From positions 25,098 through 89,097 of the forward strand of contig CAZSQM010000010.1 of the NCBI GenBank assembly GCA_964609025.1: a stretch of 64,000 nt of DNA. Direction: 5' to 3'. The notes beneath the pieces are model-generated. The model saw only the letters and a list, made by a program, of their open reading frames with translations. It made no database searches and was not told the DNA's origin. Origin of the DNA: SIG307 sp964609025. GTDB taxonomy: Bacteria; Bacillota; Clostridia; Lachnospirales; Lachnospiraceae. A program made the position numbers and the translations under genes. Position 1 is the stretch's first letter, and every line of letters starts with the position of its first letter. Positions 35,303 through 44,970 of the stretch are shown piece by piece.

Positions 35303-38230
35303 CTACCCATTCACAATATACTGATAAATATCCTCCCGCACCGGCGTATCCAGCGCCCACTCGATTTCCACCGCCGTCTTGTCCGTATTCGCCATAACAA
35401 ACTCCTTGACACGACCGGTCGCCTTCATGTGACCGAGGTAATAGAACTCCTTGGAGATTTTGTCGTCCTTATTCTTGCGGACAAACAGTTCCACCCGAAT
35501 TCCCCGTTCCGTCGCATAAAGGAAATTCTGCACATCCTCGGAGGCAATCGTCCGGCTCTGCTTGGAAATGGCAATCAACGTATTCTCATTGACAAAATGG
35601 TCCTCATACTTAATGGTGTCCTGAATCTCCTCCGCCTTATCGTAATTGATAAACACCGGGAAGGTTTTGGTACGCTTGTCATATTTGTAACCTCCGATAT
35701 TTAACGGCACTTCATTATTCTCCCAATTCAGCAGCCGACAGGCATCCTCATAAGTGTACTTCTGATACAGAACCAAATCGGTGTCCTGATAACGGTCGCT
35801 GTAATTCCTCTTATAACGGGAAATACCAAACTCAATCAATTCCTTCAAAATTCCGTAAAACTCCGGATTCTGTAACATTTCCTCAAAGGAAACGGTTCTT
35901 GCATAGTCACCGTTTTGCTCTTCACGCAAAAATACGCAGTCCTTATAGGTACTCTTTCCAGTACCGGCCGGGAACTCGTTGGTCATCACATTCACAACGC
36001 TTTGCACCGTCACATCCTGCATCTGAATATCATAATCAGTCGCTAAAGACTTCTTTAAAATTCCTAACAGTCCATGACCGTATGTCAACATACGGTTCAA
36101 AAGCTCCAGTTCATGAATCCGCTTTCCGCTTGCCAGCTTCTTAGAAACAAATTCAATCACCTTTTCCTCCGCTTCCGATAACCGAACGGTATACTCCTTC
36201 TCATACTTCACTAAGAACTTATAATACGAACCAAGACTATTATTATCAAAAATGCGCAATACATCCATCTCACCGTACTTGTCAAAATCCTGCAACGACG
36301 GAATGTGTCCCAGCTTGTTTTTCAGGTTAGTGTAGTTCTCCTTAATCAGCTTGATATCACTGAAATTCGCTACATCAATGGCAGAGAAAATGCGTTTCTT
36401 TGAAATCTCGTCAAAATGAATGGTAGACGCACCCGGAATAATGCGCTCGCCCTCCAATACATAACGACGAATGTTGTCCTTGTTATAACTGCGGTCGCCG
36501 GATAATGCAATCGGAATCATGAAATTATTCTTGTAATTTCCGATGAAATCTAGAATCACAACATACTCTTTTCCGTCCGCTTTACGCAGACCTCGCCCCA
36601 ACTGTTGCACAAACACAATAGGCGATTCCGTCGGACGAAGCATTACCACCTGATTGATTTCCGGAATATCCACACCTTCGTTAAAAATATCTACGGTAAG
36701 TATGTAATCCAGCTTGTCCATACTGTTTTCTGACACCAAACGCTCGATTGCCCGTTCTCGCACTTCCTGACTATCTTGCCCGGTCAGAGCCACAGTATTA
36801 TATCCGCGCTGATTAAACTTCTCACTCAGTGCCATCGCTTCTTTTTTAGAACTACAGAAAATCAGTCCTTTGACACGGTCGCCACTATACCCATAATAAT
36901 TGATTTGCTCAATTACATAATCCACACGGTCATCAGATGCCAGACGGTTAAAATCACGTAATCCCGTTTCTTCGTCAATCGTCTCTCCCTCAATCTGCAA
37001 ATCTGTGATACCAAAATAATGGAACGGGCAAAGCAAATTTTCTTCCAATGCCTGTTGCAAGCGAATCTCATAGGCAATATTGTGTTCAAACGCCTGATAA
37101 ACATCATATCCATCGGTACGTTCTGGGGAAGCTGTCATACCAAGCCAAAACTGTGGCTCAAAATAGTCCATAATGTTTTGATAACTATTCGCCCCGATAC
37201 GATGTGCCTCGTCAACGATAATCGTTTGAAACTCATCCTTGCGAAACCTTGCCAACGTTTCCGTTTTTGCCATCATCTGCATCGTGGAAAACAAATATTC
37301 TACTTCATAATCCTTGGAATTTCCGGACAACAAACCAAACGTCTTTGTTTTTCCAAACACCTTCTTATAACTCTCAATTGCCTGCTTCGCAATCTGCTCG
37401 CGATGCACTAAAAACAATGCTTTCTTCGGATTGTCCTCACGGAGTGCAAACGCTGATGCATAGGTTTTACCGGTTCCGGTTGCAGAAATCAACAAAGCAC
37501 GTCGTTCGCCCTCTGCACGTAGCTTCTGCAAATTTGCAACAAACGCCACCTGCATAGAATTCGGCTGTAAACGGTATTCCTCCAAAGACGGAACCTCCGC
37601 CTTCTTTGCAATTTCCCGTTGCTTTTTAATAATATTATAGTTTACCGTATAACGGTCAATAAATGTTTGATAATCCTGTGCAAACTCAGAATTCCACAAC
37701 TGATTGAACTCATCCACAAGCTCAATCGCATACTCCCCCTGCTCGGTAGAAACAATCTTCGTATTCCACTCGCGGTTCTTTGTAAGTGCATTTAACGTCA
37801 TATTGGAGCTACCCACAATAATACGGTAAATCTCCTCGTTCTTAAAGATATAGCCTTTTGTATGGAATCCTTCTTGCGCCTCAGAAGTGGAATACATTTT
37901 CAAAGAAATATTCTTTAACTCCGCCAACTTCCGCAAGGCTCTCGGCTCACTGAAATTCAAATAATCCGTAGTCAAAATCCGCCCCAGAATTCTTCGTTTC
38001 TCCAGCTCCTTTAGCGTCTGCAATAGCGGTGTAATACCACTCATGGTAATAAACGCAACACTAATCGAGAATTCTTCGCACGTCAAAAGCTCATCCTCAA
38101 TGGATGAGAGCACTTTCCGTCCTTCTTTGTAATTATTCGAAACAAATTGTGGTTTGTAAGCAAGATTCGACGATACGGTACTGTCAATAAACGCGGTCGT
38201 GAGGCCTTGCTGTAAAAGGGTGTTAGGCAT
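35303..38230 (-). CDS. PLD-like nuclease / superfamily 2 helicase / DUF3427 protein
   Basis: A 975-residue fusion. N-terminal phospholipase-D-like domain (about 30-180) with His123-x-Lys125 and a following SSN (141-143). SF2 helicase: Walker A ATGTGKT (250-256), DEAH box (340-343), motif III MTASPER, and motif VI QQLGRGLRKADG. The C-terminal DUF3427 region runs from about 600 to 975. Proteins of this architecture are often near Nudix hydrolases and in defence islands; a DNA-targeting role is inferred. GGGAGC precedes the ATG. It lies between the retron and the ASCH gene. Confidence 0.92.
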   Translation of the reverse strand: MPNTLLQQGLTTAFIDSTVSSNLAYKPQFVSNNYKEGRKVLSSIEDELLTCEEFSISVAFITMSGITPLLQTLKELEKRRILGRILTTDYLNFSEPRALRKLAELKNISLKMYSTSEAQEGFHTKGYIFKNEEIYRIIVGSSNMTLNALTKNREWNTKIVSTEQGEYAIELVDEFNQLWNSEFAQDYQTFIDRYTVNYNIIKKQREIAKKAEVPSLEEYRLQPNSMQVAFVANLQKLRAEGERRALLISATGTGKTYASAFALREDNPKKALFLVHREQIAKQAIESYKKVFGKTKTFGLLSGNSKDYEVEYLFSTMQMMAKTETLARFRKDEFQTIIVDEAHRIGANSYQNIMDYFEPQFWLGMTASPERTDGYDVYQAFEHNIAYEIRLQQALEENLLCPFHYFGITDLQIEGETIDEETGLRDFNRLASDDRVDYVIEQINYYGYSGDRVKGLIFCSSKKEAMALSEKFNQRGYNTVALTGQDSQEVRERAIERLVSENSMDKLDYILTVDIFNEGVDIPEINQVVMLRPTESPIVFVQQLGRGLRKADGKEYVVILDFIGNYKNNFMIPIALSGDRSYNKDNIRRYVLEGERIIPGASTIHFDEISKKRIFSAIDVANFSDIKLIKENYTNLKNKLGHIPSLQDFDKYGEMDVLRIFDNNSLGSYYKFLVKYEKEYTVRLSEAEEKVIEFVSKKLASGKRIHELELLNRMLTYGHGLLGILKKSLATDYDIQMQDVTVQSVVNVMTNEFPAGTGKSTYKDCVFLREEQNGDYARTVSFEEMLQNPEFYGILKELIEFGISRYKRNYSDRYQDTDLVLYQKYTYEDACRLLNWENNEVPLNIGGYKYDKRTKTFPVFINYDKAEEIQDTIKYEDHFVNENTLIAISKQSRTIASEDVQNFLYATERGIRVELFVRKNKDDKISKEFYYLGHMKATGRVKEFVMANTDKTAVEIEWALDTPVREDIYQYIVNG

Positions 38231-38290
38231 GATAAGCTCCCATTCGAAAGAAATAACTTTTCACATATAACTAAATCATAAACTATATGT

Positions 38291-38662
38291 TTACTCTATA
38301 TACTGAAACGACTGCGGAGCACTATATACACCATAATCTTTTAACTCCTTCGGTTCTCTATATTTGGTAACATTCTTCAATTTATATGCAACGGCTTGAT
38401 CTCTATCTGCATAATACTGATCAAAAAATGACTTATCAATTCCTGCTTTTTTCTCCGTTTTCTTCCATATTATTTCCGGTTCATCAACAAGAACATCTTC
38501 CACTTCCGCCTCACCCACCACTCTCATAATTGGCGTTGTCGAATAAATCAGTATCTTATCTACATGTCTTTTACATACTTTTTTTCTAAACTCATATCTC
38601 TTTGTTCCATTTAATATATTCTCTACATGTTTTGGATTGATCGATAATAATATTGCACACAT
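38291..38662 (-). CDS. ASCH domain protein
   Basis: A 123-residue protein with the ASCH/PUA-like start CAILLSINPKHVENILNGTKRYEFRKK and the YSTTPIMRVVGEAEVEDVL strand pair. ASCH domains bind RNA or modified nucleotides. ATG 38662 is preferred for its GGAG site; a GTG three codons upstream is open. It is the last gene of the cassette beginning at 42159 and precedes the helicase. Confidence 0.82.
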   Translation of the reverse strand: MCAILLSINPKHVENILNGTKRYEFRKKVCKRHVDKILIYSTTPIMRVVGEAEVEDVLVDEPEIIWKKTEKKAGIDKSFFDQYYADRDQAVAYKLKNVTKYREPKELKDYGVYSAPQSFQYIE

Positions 38663-38712
38663 AGTTTTCACTCCATTTCAAGTCTTTCTACTAGATATTA
38701 TACTTCAATCAA

Positions 38713-39786
38713 TTAGCCATTGCAATCCTTTTTAGCCTCACTTTCCAACCACAGTATCTTATCAACACCCCCCATCCTAGCAATGTTAATAAATTGCTCG
38801 TCCGTTAATTCAAAAAAGCCCCAATACTGGTCCCGTTCCAATCCAATCACTTCAATCAAATCATGACGCACTATTCTCTTTTCCATTGCTGCATTGTACG
38901 TCATTTTGATTGCCACACACCCTCCTTTACTGTACCAAGAACGCAAATCATTTTTATCAAATACACTATATTTACATGCATATTTGAAGAACGCATCAAA
39001 AGAAGCAAATTCGTTCTGTTTTTTCACCTCTTCAACAACGCAAATAGATGTTGCCACCGCAGAATATTCTGCACTTTTTCCCATCTCAGCAGTTCGATAT
39101 AGAACTACGATATCTCCATATCTCAGTTCCTCTACTTGTTCCATCGTACATACATATATTTTGTGAATAGAGTTAGTATAAGATACATCCGTAATAATAT
39201 CCTTCTTCTCTGTTTTCAAAATAGAGTCTGGAAACATAATTGAATGATATCTTGGATAAATGCTTAACAAGTATTTCCTTGATGTTTGGCTAGCAATCAA
39301 TGGAAAATCTTTATTTATATCTCCTTTAATCATATTCATCTGCTTTAGATACACGTTCTCTTTTTTTTCACCAACACACTTTACTCCATACAATTCAAAT
39401 CCAAATTTTTGAACCAACTCGATAAGTGCTTTATGTTTCTCATATATTGTGATATAGCAGACATCCACTTTCTCATTTACCGCATGATCTGTAATTATTT
39501 TCACAAATTGTTCTCCCATTTTTGTACCATGCGCTTTAATCTTAAAAGTCCCCACCTTTAAAATTTTATTAGCAATAATGTTTGGAGTCACATCTCCTAC
39601 AAACTGCTCCTCCATTTTCAAATACAAAAAACCTATTATGTTATCATTCTCGTACTGTACATACGCATTACGGCTACCATCTTTTTTAAACCAATCATCA
39701 AATCCCGGATAATCATTTCTCAACGTCTGAAAAAAAGAATCTTGTAAGTCTATTTCTGCAAATGACTTTTTTACAATATTATTCAT
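38713..39786 (-). CDS. GNAT acetyltransferase fused to a PUA/ASCH-like domain
   Basis: A 357-residue two-domain protein. Residues about 20-145 read as a GNAT fold (QYENDNIIGFLYLKME, KVGTFKIKAHGTKMGEQFVKII, then YITIYEKHKALIELVQKFGF). Residues about 165-350 resemble a PUA/EVE/ASCH-like fold (YGDIVVLYRTAEMG, ATSICVVEEV, GLERDQYWGFFELTDEQF). It would acetylate an unknown substrate, perhaps RNA- or nucleotide-linked. ATG 39786 follows a GGAGGGG site; the gene overlaps the stop of the kinase-like gene, so the two are coupled. Confidence 0.75.
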   Translation of the reverse strand: MNNIVKKSFAEIDLQDSFFQTLRNDYPGFDDWFKKDGSRNAYVQYENDNIIGFLYLKMEEQFVGDVTPNIIANKILKVGTFKIKAHGTKMGEQFVKIITDHAVNEKVDVCYITIYEKHKALIELVQKFGFELYGVKCVGEKKENVYLKQMNMIKGDINKDFPLIASQTSRKYLLSIYPRYHSIMFPDSILKTEKKDIITDVSYTNSIHKIYVCTMEQVEELRYGDIVVLYRTAEMGKSAEYSAVATSICVVEEVKKQNEFASFDAFFKYACKYSVFDKNDLRSWYSKGGCVAIKMTYNAAMEKRIVRHDLIEVIGLERDQYWGFFELTDEQFINIARMGGVDKILWLESEAKKDCNG

Positions 39787-40324
39787 TACGATCCCCTCCA
39801 ATGTAGATTAAATTTTGTATAAGCTGTTCCTTTGTGCATTCATGTGTAATAATAACATGTTTTATCTGGAGTTTCGCGTCTAATTCACTGGCATACCTCC
39901 TCTCCTCATTCTGCATACTTTCTATGTCTTGTATCTTCACATCCTTTGAATCTCTCTTGCGTAATCTCTCGCATATTCTTAATGGCTCGTCTTGTAAAAT
40001 AATAATACCTGTTATCTTCGCATCAACAAAAAAACTTTCTGGAATACGTTCCACTTCACCATCTGCATTAAACACGCATAAATGTCCATCCAAAATCATG
40101 CCATCAATACATTTCGTCTTTATCTCTTTTATCGCTTTAACTAAAACATCTTGATTACCATTAACATCTTGCACTTTTTTATATCCCGCATCAGTTGCAG
40201 GTTTATATTTTTGAATCAAAGCACTCGCAGAATATATATTATAATTCTGTATGCCTTCTTTGACTTTATCCAAAAAAAATCCTTTTCCAACACCATGAGT
40301 TCCCGAAAATAAAATAGTTTTCAT
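39779..40324 (-). CDS. P-loop kinase-like protein (nucleotide kinase fold)
   Basis: A 181-residue protein with Walker A GTHGVGKG (Lys14), a DGMILDGHLCVF strand like the Walker B of adenylate-kinase-type enzymes, and a lid-like basic segment (RICERLRKRDSKD). It belongs to the AAA_33/nucleotide kinase type, but the phosphate acceptor is unknown. GGAGG precedes ATG 40324; an open frame of nine more codons exists. It lies between the DUF6119-like gene and the GNAT gene in a tight cassette. Confidence 0.78.
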   Translation of the reverse strand: MKTILFSGTHGVGKGFFLDKVKEGIQNYNIYSASALIQKYKPATDAGYKKVQDVNGNQDVLVKAIKEIKTKCIDGMILDGHLCVFNADGEVERIPESFFVDAKITGIIILQDEPLRICERLRKRDSKDVKIQDIESMQNEERRYASELDAKLQIKHVIITHECTKEQLIQNLIYIGGDRNE

Positions 40325-40416
40325 TTTTCCTCCGTCAATATAATACTTCAAAATAATATCATCTTTTTCTTATGCTACATTTTCATGTCATACCATAAAA
40401 CATTTCAACGCACTAT

Positions 40417-42159
40417 TTATAAAATACTTATTTTCAACTCTACTCCTTTATTGTAGCACCTAAGAATCAGCGCATTTAAACAGTGTTTTGCAATATTTGA
40501 ACGATTTTTAATCAATTCCTTTTGGTGTGGACGAATTACAATCATGAAATTAATCTTCTTCTCTTTCATAGCTTTTACGAATGCATCTTCGTCATGAAAT
40601 TCTTCGGAAATATTTCTTCCAACTTTGCTTTTTGAGGCATTTTGATATAAACTTTTCATGTAATGGTCGTTGTTATTATTTTTCAAATCAAGCACACGCC
40701 TTACAGATAAATCAACTTGTCGATCCAAGGCACGCATATCATTATCAAAACCATCTTTAACATGTACGACAGTAATACCACCCTCATCAACTTTTAATAA
40801 ATCTGCAAACTCAACCAACTCCGGCTTAATCTTATGCAAATGTATATATCCTTCTTTTTCAGATACATTTCTGTTAAAATCATCTTCTGTTTCTCCTACA
40901 TTCCACTCAGTCTTGAACACATTATCTATAACTAATGATTTCAGTTTACTTTCCAAGGCTTTATCTAATCTTTCGTTATATGTTTGATTAAGATAATAAT
41001 ATTCCCCGTAAAAAATATAATAATTCTTATTATCAACCTCAATCTCGCCAGAAATATGCTTCAACAACTTTCCATCCGTCACCACATTCTCATCTTTAAT
41101 AGCTTGAAGTTTTACTTCATTTACAAACTCTGTAAATATATCTAAAGAGGATTCCTTTCCATCAAGATACTTCTCATATGCTTTTCTTACAAACTCCAGA
41201 GCAATAATATCTCCTGTCTCTGCTAACACCCCAGAGCTTTCTGTATACAACAAGAATCTATCCGCTGCGATAAACTCATTAACATCACGATTAAACAAAT
41301 CAAAGCCAAACGAAAATGACACACCCGCAGAAATAATCTGGTACATTTTTTCAATAACCTTTTCGTTATTCTTTAATACCACCCCTGTATTTCTTCTCGA
41401 ATCAATAGGAGAAACTAGATTGAATCCATCTTGAAGAATTGAATAATCATGTTCATCCAATAACGTTAAAATATGCAGTAACCCCTTATAATCCAAGGAA
41501 CTACTGAATTGCACATAATTTTTTGCTGTAAGCTTCATACTCTTCTTTTTTGATTCTTTTCCCAGTTGTAGAAGGTTTCTAATCTCATTCCTATCATTTA
41601 ATCGTCCTGTCACTTCCTTAAACACGGTATCCAATGCATCTATATCCAAAAAATCAATTTCATTTGCATAAATAATCTTGCTACTATGAACAATGCTAGA
41701 CATTCCATTACTATCTAAAGCAACTATGCGAAAAAGATTTTTAAATGTACTAGCAACCAAAATTCCAAACCTAGGAACGCAAAACTCATCAATCACGCGG
41801 AATCCTTGTCCTGTAGTTATAACAAAAATGTGTGTATTACTCCATATGAACATAACCGAAGATATCGTTTTCGGATATACTTTCAAAATCTCCTGATTAT
41901 CTTTCACAAAAGTTTTACAAAATGATGCTAGTCTGTTCCCTTTTCCTTCCTCATAGTGAAAAAACAGTCTTACACAAAACTTTTCAGTACATGCATCCTC
42001 TTTCAATTCCTGTTCATAATATCGCTTAGTCGAATGCACAAGCAACTTATCAATAATATCATTAGTTGATGTTTCCTCACCACCAAAATACTCTTCCTGA
42101 ACCTTTTCCCTATCTAAGAGAAAAATATTATGTAACTTAGTGTTTCGCTTCTGTGCCAT
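40417..42159 (-). CDS. TIGR04141/DUF6119-like sporadically distributed protein
   Basis: A 580-residue cytoplasmic protein. The pattern YIFYGEYYYLNQTYNERLDKAL, then EKEGYIHLHK and ITVVHVKDGFDNDMRALDRQVDLSVRRVL, agrees with the TIGR04141/DUF6119 family. That family is patchily distributed in genomic islands and has no known activity. There is no membrane segment. GGAGG lies six bases before ATG 42159. First gene of the four-gene cassette; base composition is clearly more AT-rich than the housekeeping genes, suggesting transfer. Confidence 0.72.
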   Translation of the reverse strand: MAQKRNTKLHNIFLLDREKVQEEYFGGEETSTNDIIDKLLVHSTKRYYEQELKEDACTEKFCVRLFFHYEEGKGNRLASFCKTFVKDNQEILKVYPKTISSVMFIWSNTHIFVITTGQGFRVIDEFCVPRFGILVASTFKNLFRIVALDSNGMSSIVHSSKIIYANEIDFLDIDALDTVFKEVTGRLNDRNEIRNLLQLGKESKKKSMKLTAKNYVQFSSSLDYKGLLHILTLLDEHDYSILQDGFNLVSPIDSRRNTGVVLKNNEKVIEKMYQIISAGVSFSFGFDLFNRDVNEFIAADRFLLYTESSGVLAETGDIIALEFVRKAYEKYLDGKESSLDIFTEFVNEVKLQAIKDENVVTDGKLLKHISGEIEVDNKNYYIFYGEYYYLNQTYNERLDKALESKLKSLVIDNVFKTEWNVGETEDDFNRNVSEKEGYIHLHKIKPELVEFADLLKVDEGGITVVHVKDGFDNDMRALDRQVDLSVRRVLDLKNNNNDHYMKSLYQNASKSKVGRNISEEFHDEDAFVKAMKEKKINFMIVIRPHQKELIKNRSNIAKHCLNALILRCYNKGVELKISIL

Positions 42160-42472
42160 ATTCATCCTCCAAAAAAGTATTTGTCAAAGCATATTTGTGT
42201 CAATAATAATAGACAAGTTGATGCCCGCACGATAGCTCTGCTAGCATTTATTATCGTAATAATATATCTTAAACTATCATAGCTTTCATTTTTCGGTGGT
42301 TTATCGTACTAAAAGTATACCACAATCTTCATTTATTTTCAATAGACCTCCCCGTTTATTTTTACAAAGTTTCAATCATCATTCTTTCACTCTTTATCTA
42401 ACCCCTCTTAGTAGTTTTACTTCCATCAAAAAAACGAGCCTCCGCCTGTGCCCTCAGCTCATCCTTTCACTA
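42160..42472. other. Promoter region of the 38-42 kb cassette
   Basis: About 310 AT-rich bases without a gene. On minus TTGTCT-17-TATGCT (about 42225-42197) is a plausible promoter for the cassette, and TTGACA boxes lie close by. Further out, the 3' side of the ADP-ribosylglycohydrolase remnant begins. No other structure is seen. Confidence 0.35.
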
Positions 42473-43259
42473 TTATTTCTTAGCATTTGTGATTCCTATG
42501 CCATAAACACAAGGCAGGAAAACCAAAACATATAAAGCCATCCACTCCTCCGGTATTCCCTCATATCCGTAATACAGCCCCGCCATTCCTCCGGCAATCG
42601 CTGCCACAGTATCCGTATCATGTCCGAGGTTCACAGCCATCAACGTTGTTTCTTCATAACTGCTCGTCCGAACCAAACACCACAATGCGGTCTCCAGGGA
42701 CACTACCACATATCCGGAACTCATTATCTCATCCCCCGGAATCATTTTCAGTGCTTCCATATCTCTAATGCGTCTATAATGCGTCAATTCTTCAGCATTC
42801 TCTATGTTCCGCTCATAGTAAAGGAATCCATCTGACACGCCACACTGCAATCGGTCAATCAGCGTCCCTTCTCTCTTCAATATACTTCTTGTCATAAAGA
42901 AATACAGTCCACAGGTGGTAATGTCACAATTCTGCAAATAGCGGTTGATTACATTGATACATGTAATTCCCGCATCAAACACTTTACCATACGGAGTGTA
43001 ATTCCGCATGCTTCAGCCAATTTGCAAACTTCTGCATCATATCTTCCGAATTGTAACCGGAGCGCAGACTATCCAGAGTGGCAAGAGTCATACTGCTGTC
43101 ATCGGACCATGTACCCTTCGGTAAACCATAAGTTCCGTACCCACGCATATCCGTGACGGAAGAAGCCGTCAGTTCCTCACAAGTCGAAAACTCTACCGGT
43201 ACACCAAGCACATCCGCTACAACAACACCCATAATTCCGTCTAACCATATGTTTCTCAT
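42473..43259 (-). pseudogene. ADP-ribosylglycohydrolase (DraG-like), frameshifted and internally deleted
   Basis: The N-terminal part (43259 to about 42984) reads MGVVVADVLGVPVEFS, GYGTYGLPKGTWSDDSSMTLATLDSL with the metal-binding DDS. The frame then shifts near 43000, and the second part reads from NYTPYGKVFDAG to GHDTDTVAAIAGGMAGLYYGYEGIPEEW (second metal site DTD). About 50-60 residues of the middle, including the expected NGSLMR segment, are missing after DITTCG. Intact enzymes remove ADP-ribose from proteins; this copy is inactive. GAGGAGG precedes the ATG at 43259. Confidence 0.85.
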
Positions 43260-43281
43260 CAAACTGCCTCCTCACCTGCCA

Positions 43282-43716
43282 TTACCAATCCTCGTCCTCC
43301 ATCGCATCATCCACGCCTGCGGCATAATCATCATCTTCCCAGTATCTGTCCCAGTCGTAATCGTCATCCTCATAGATGGCATTATAGCCGTCATCATAAG
43401 AATCTGAGGCGCTGTATTTTTTCTTCGAAGAGCTGCCTGATGTCGTTCCGTAACTCTTTGTTCCGGTAGTAGTGCTGCTTTTCGTGGCAGATAAGCTGCT
43501 ACTGCTTCCGGAGGAAGATTTTCTGCTACTCTTATAGCTGTATGATGTATTGTCATGTAACCAGCAGTATTTACTACCCTCTTTTGCATCATTGTCGCAT
43601 CCGCTTTTACTGCACTTTGGTGTTCCAAGGTCGATCAGCCAACCAATAAAAAGTAAGATTCCGATGGTACATAAAATTGCCATTCCTGTGCTCATTCCGT
43701 CTGAATTTCTATTCAT
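43282..43716 (-). CDS. Small membrane protein with a Cys/His knuckle and low-complexity tail
   Basis: A 144-residue protein. One membrane helix (MAILCTIGILLFIGWLI) is followed by CSKSGCDNDAKEGSKYCWLH, a possible small zinc site, then a Ser/Thr/Lys-rich stretch and a very acidic C-terminus (YDDGYNAIYEDDDYDWDRYWEDDDY). GGAGG is placed for ATG 43716. It ends 23 bases before the ADP-ribosylglycohydrolase remnant. No named family recognised; probably membrane-anchored. Confidence 0.65.
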   Translation of the reverse strand: MNRNSDGMSTGMAILCTIGILLFIGWLIDLGTPKCSKSGCDNDAKEGSKYCWLHDNTSYSYKSSRKSSSGSSSSLSATKSSTTTGTKSYGTTSGSSSKKKYSASDSYDDGYNAIYEDDDYDWDRYWEDDDYAAGVDDAMEDEDW

Positions 43717-43911
43717 AACCGATTCCTCCTTTTGCTTCAGAACTACGTTAGGTTTTCTTTGCTGCATTTTTAATCTATCCTGATTCAAATCTTACCGCGA
43801 ACAAAGTCCAATAAGCATCCATTTAATCCAATTAAATTTAATATTAGATTTGACTGGATTTGTTCCGTCGACCCTTTTTGTAATACAAATGCAATCCTAA
43901 ATTGCAAATTT

Positions 43912-44082
43912 CTATTGCTTATCTTTCCCCTCCTTCTCAATCTGTTCAAACAAGCTCTCAATTCTCGTCTTTTTTCTCTTTGCCGCCCCCTTGTCATGAC
44001 AAAAAATGTATTGAACGACATCATAAAAATTGTCAGTTCCTTTTTCTCCGAAGGCTTCTTCCCATTGTTCTTTCCTCCAGAA
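43912..44082 (-). pseudogene. Fragment of an unrecognised gene
   Basis: A 56-codon frame without a start codon, between two stops, reading WRKEQWEEAFGEKGTD, NFYDVVQYIFCHDKGAAKRK and KTRIESLFEQIEKEGKDKQ. It has natural amino acid composition and a helix-rich, charged look, so I take it as the C-terminal remnant of a small protein. The family is unknown. A longer frame on the same strand (43785-44210) is less protein-like. Confidence 0.35.
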
Positions 44083-44125
44083 TCAAGTGGTTTCACAACA
44101 GGAACTCCCCCGGTATCCGCACCTA

Positions 44126-44335
44126 TTATTTCTGTGATGCTGCACAGAGCACCACTACGATAATCAATATCAAAATAACCAGCACTACCGGATGTAATAA
44201 AGCCCAGCATACAAGTAAAATCAGGCCTGCATATAAAAGAAATTTGCCTATTGCCTGTAATCCGGAAAAATCACCGTCACACGCAGCATTAATCGAACCA
44301 AATACAAACAGTAAAATAAAAGTCAAAATATGCAT
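44126..44335 (-). CDS. Small two-helix membrane protein
   Basis: A 69-residue protein starting at ATG 44335 after GGAGGTGA. Hydrophobic start (MHILTFILLFVFGSI), a short polar stretch (ACDGDFSGLQAIG) and a long hydrophobic block (FLLYAGLILLVCWALLHPVVLVILILIIVVVLCA). Function unknown. Its upstream region shares a promoter/hairpin module with the small membrane protein at 47885-48073. Confidence 0.6.
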   Translation of the reverse strand: MHILTFILLFVFGSINAACDGDFSGLQAIGKFLLYAGLILLVCWALLHPVVLVILILIIVVVLCAASQK

Positions 44336-44354
44336 AAGCGTCACCTCCGAAAGC

Positions 44355-44433
44355 AAAAATGAGAACCACGATAAAGACTTGTACCTCTATCCTGGTTCTC
44401 ATTATACTCATATGCAGTCCAACAAAACGGACT
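44355..44433 (-). promoter_or_regulatory. Promoter/palindrome/hairpin module, copy 1
   Basis: Read on minus: palindrome AGTCCGTTTTGTTGGACT (44433-44416), then TATAAT (44406-44401), then an inverted repeat AATGAGAACC/GGTTCTCATT (44403-44357) ending in a T-rich run just before the ribosome binding site. No -35 consensus at the correct distance (CGTTTT). The same module is at 48091-48171. Confidence 0.65.
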
Positions 44434-44577
44434 CTTCTCAGGCTTCACCGATTTGTTAATTAAATATTTTAACGCAAGCCTATCTCAACTTTTCATCGTG
44501 CAAACTAGCATTTACTTTTGCAAATACCCCTTTTTCAGTTACAATTAGTATGACTGATCGGTCAGAAAGGAGTATTT

Positions 44578-44898
44578 ATGAGTAAACATTTATCTTTCTC
44601 GGAACGTTCTATAATTGAACATGGTCTTGCCAACGATAAAACATTTGCTTCTATCTCAAGGCTCTTAGATCGTTCACCTTCAACCATCTCTCGGGAAGTG
44701 TTGAATTATCGTGCTTTTGTCAATAAAGAAGCACCTAATTCTCCCAGGGATTGTGTCTATTATTACACTTGCACCAGGCATCGTATTTGCCACTCGGCTC
44801 CTACCTATGCTTGCATGGACCGTTGCAAACTCTGCCCGGCGATTCAAATCCAATTCATTAACAAGACCCTCGTTCTTCACATTACAAGTCACTTCTAA
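44578..44898 (+). pseudogene. IS30 family transposase, N-terminal remnant
   Basis: 106 residues. The first 45 (KHLSFSERSIIEHGLANDKTF ASISRLLDRSPSTISREVL) are the IS30 helix-turn-helix. A Cys-rich segment (CVYYYTCTRHRICHSAPTYACMDRCKLCP) follows and then the frame decays. The DDE catalytic domain is absent. AAAGGAG precedes the ATG. A relic of an insertion sequence near the decayed 42-50 kb stretch; no second inverted repeat found. Confidence 0.8.
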
Positions 44899-44970
44899 AA
44901 CACAATGCTGCTCCATTTTATTCTCCAATCATCGTACTATGAATTACCATCTTAGAAGGTATGTTTTCAG

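Noticed and set aside
43785..44210. Minus-strand open frame of 141 codons downstream of the small membrane protein
   Set aside because: Overlaps the end of the membrane protein gene and mixes frames; a different frame (43912-44082) looks more like a protein remnant.
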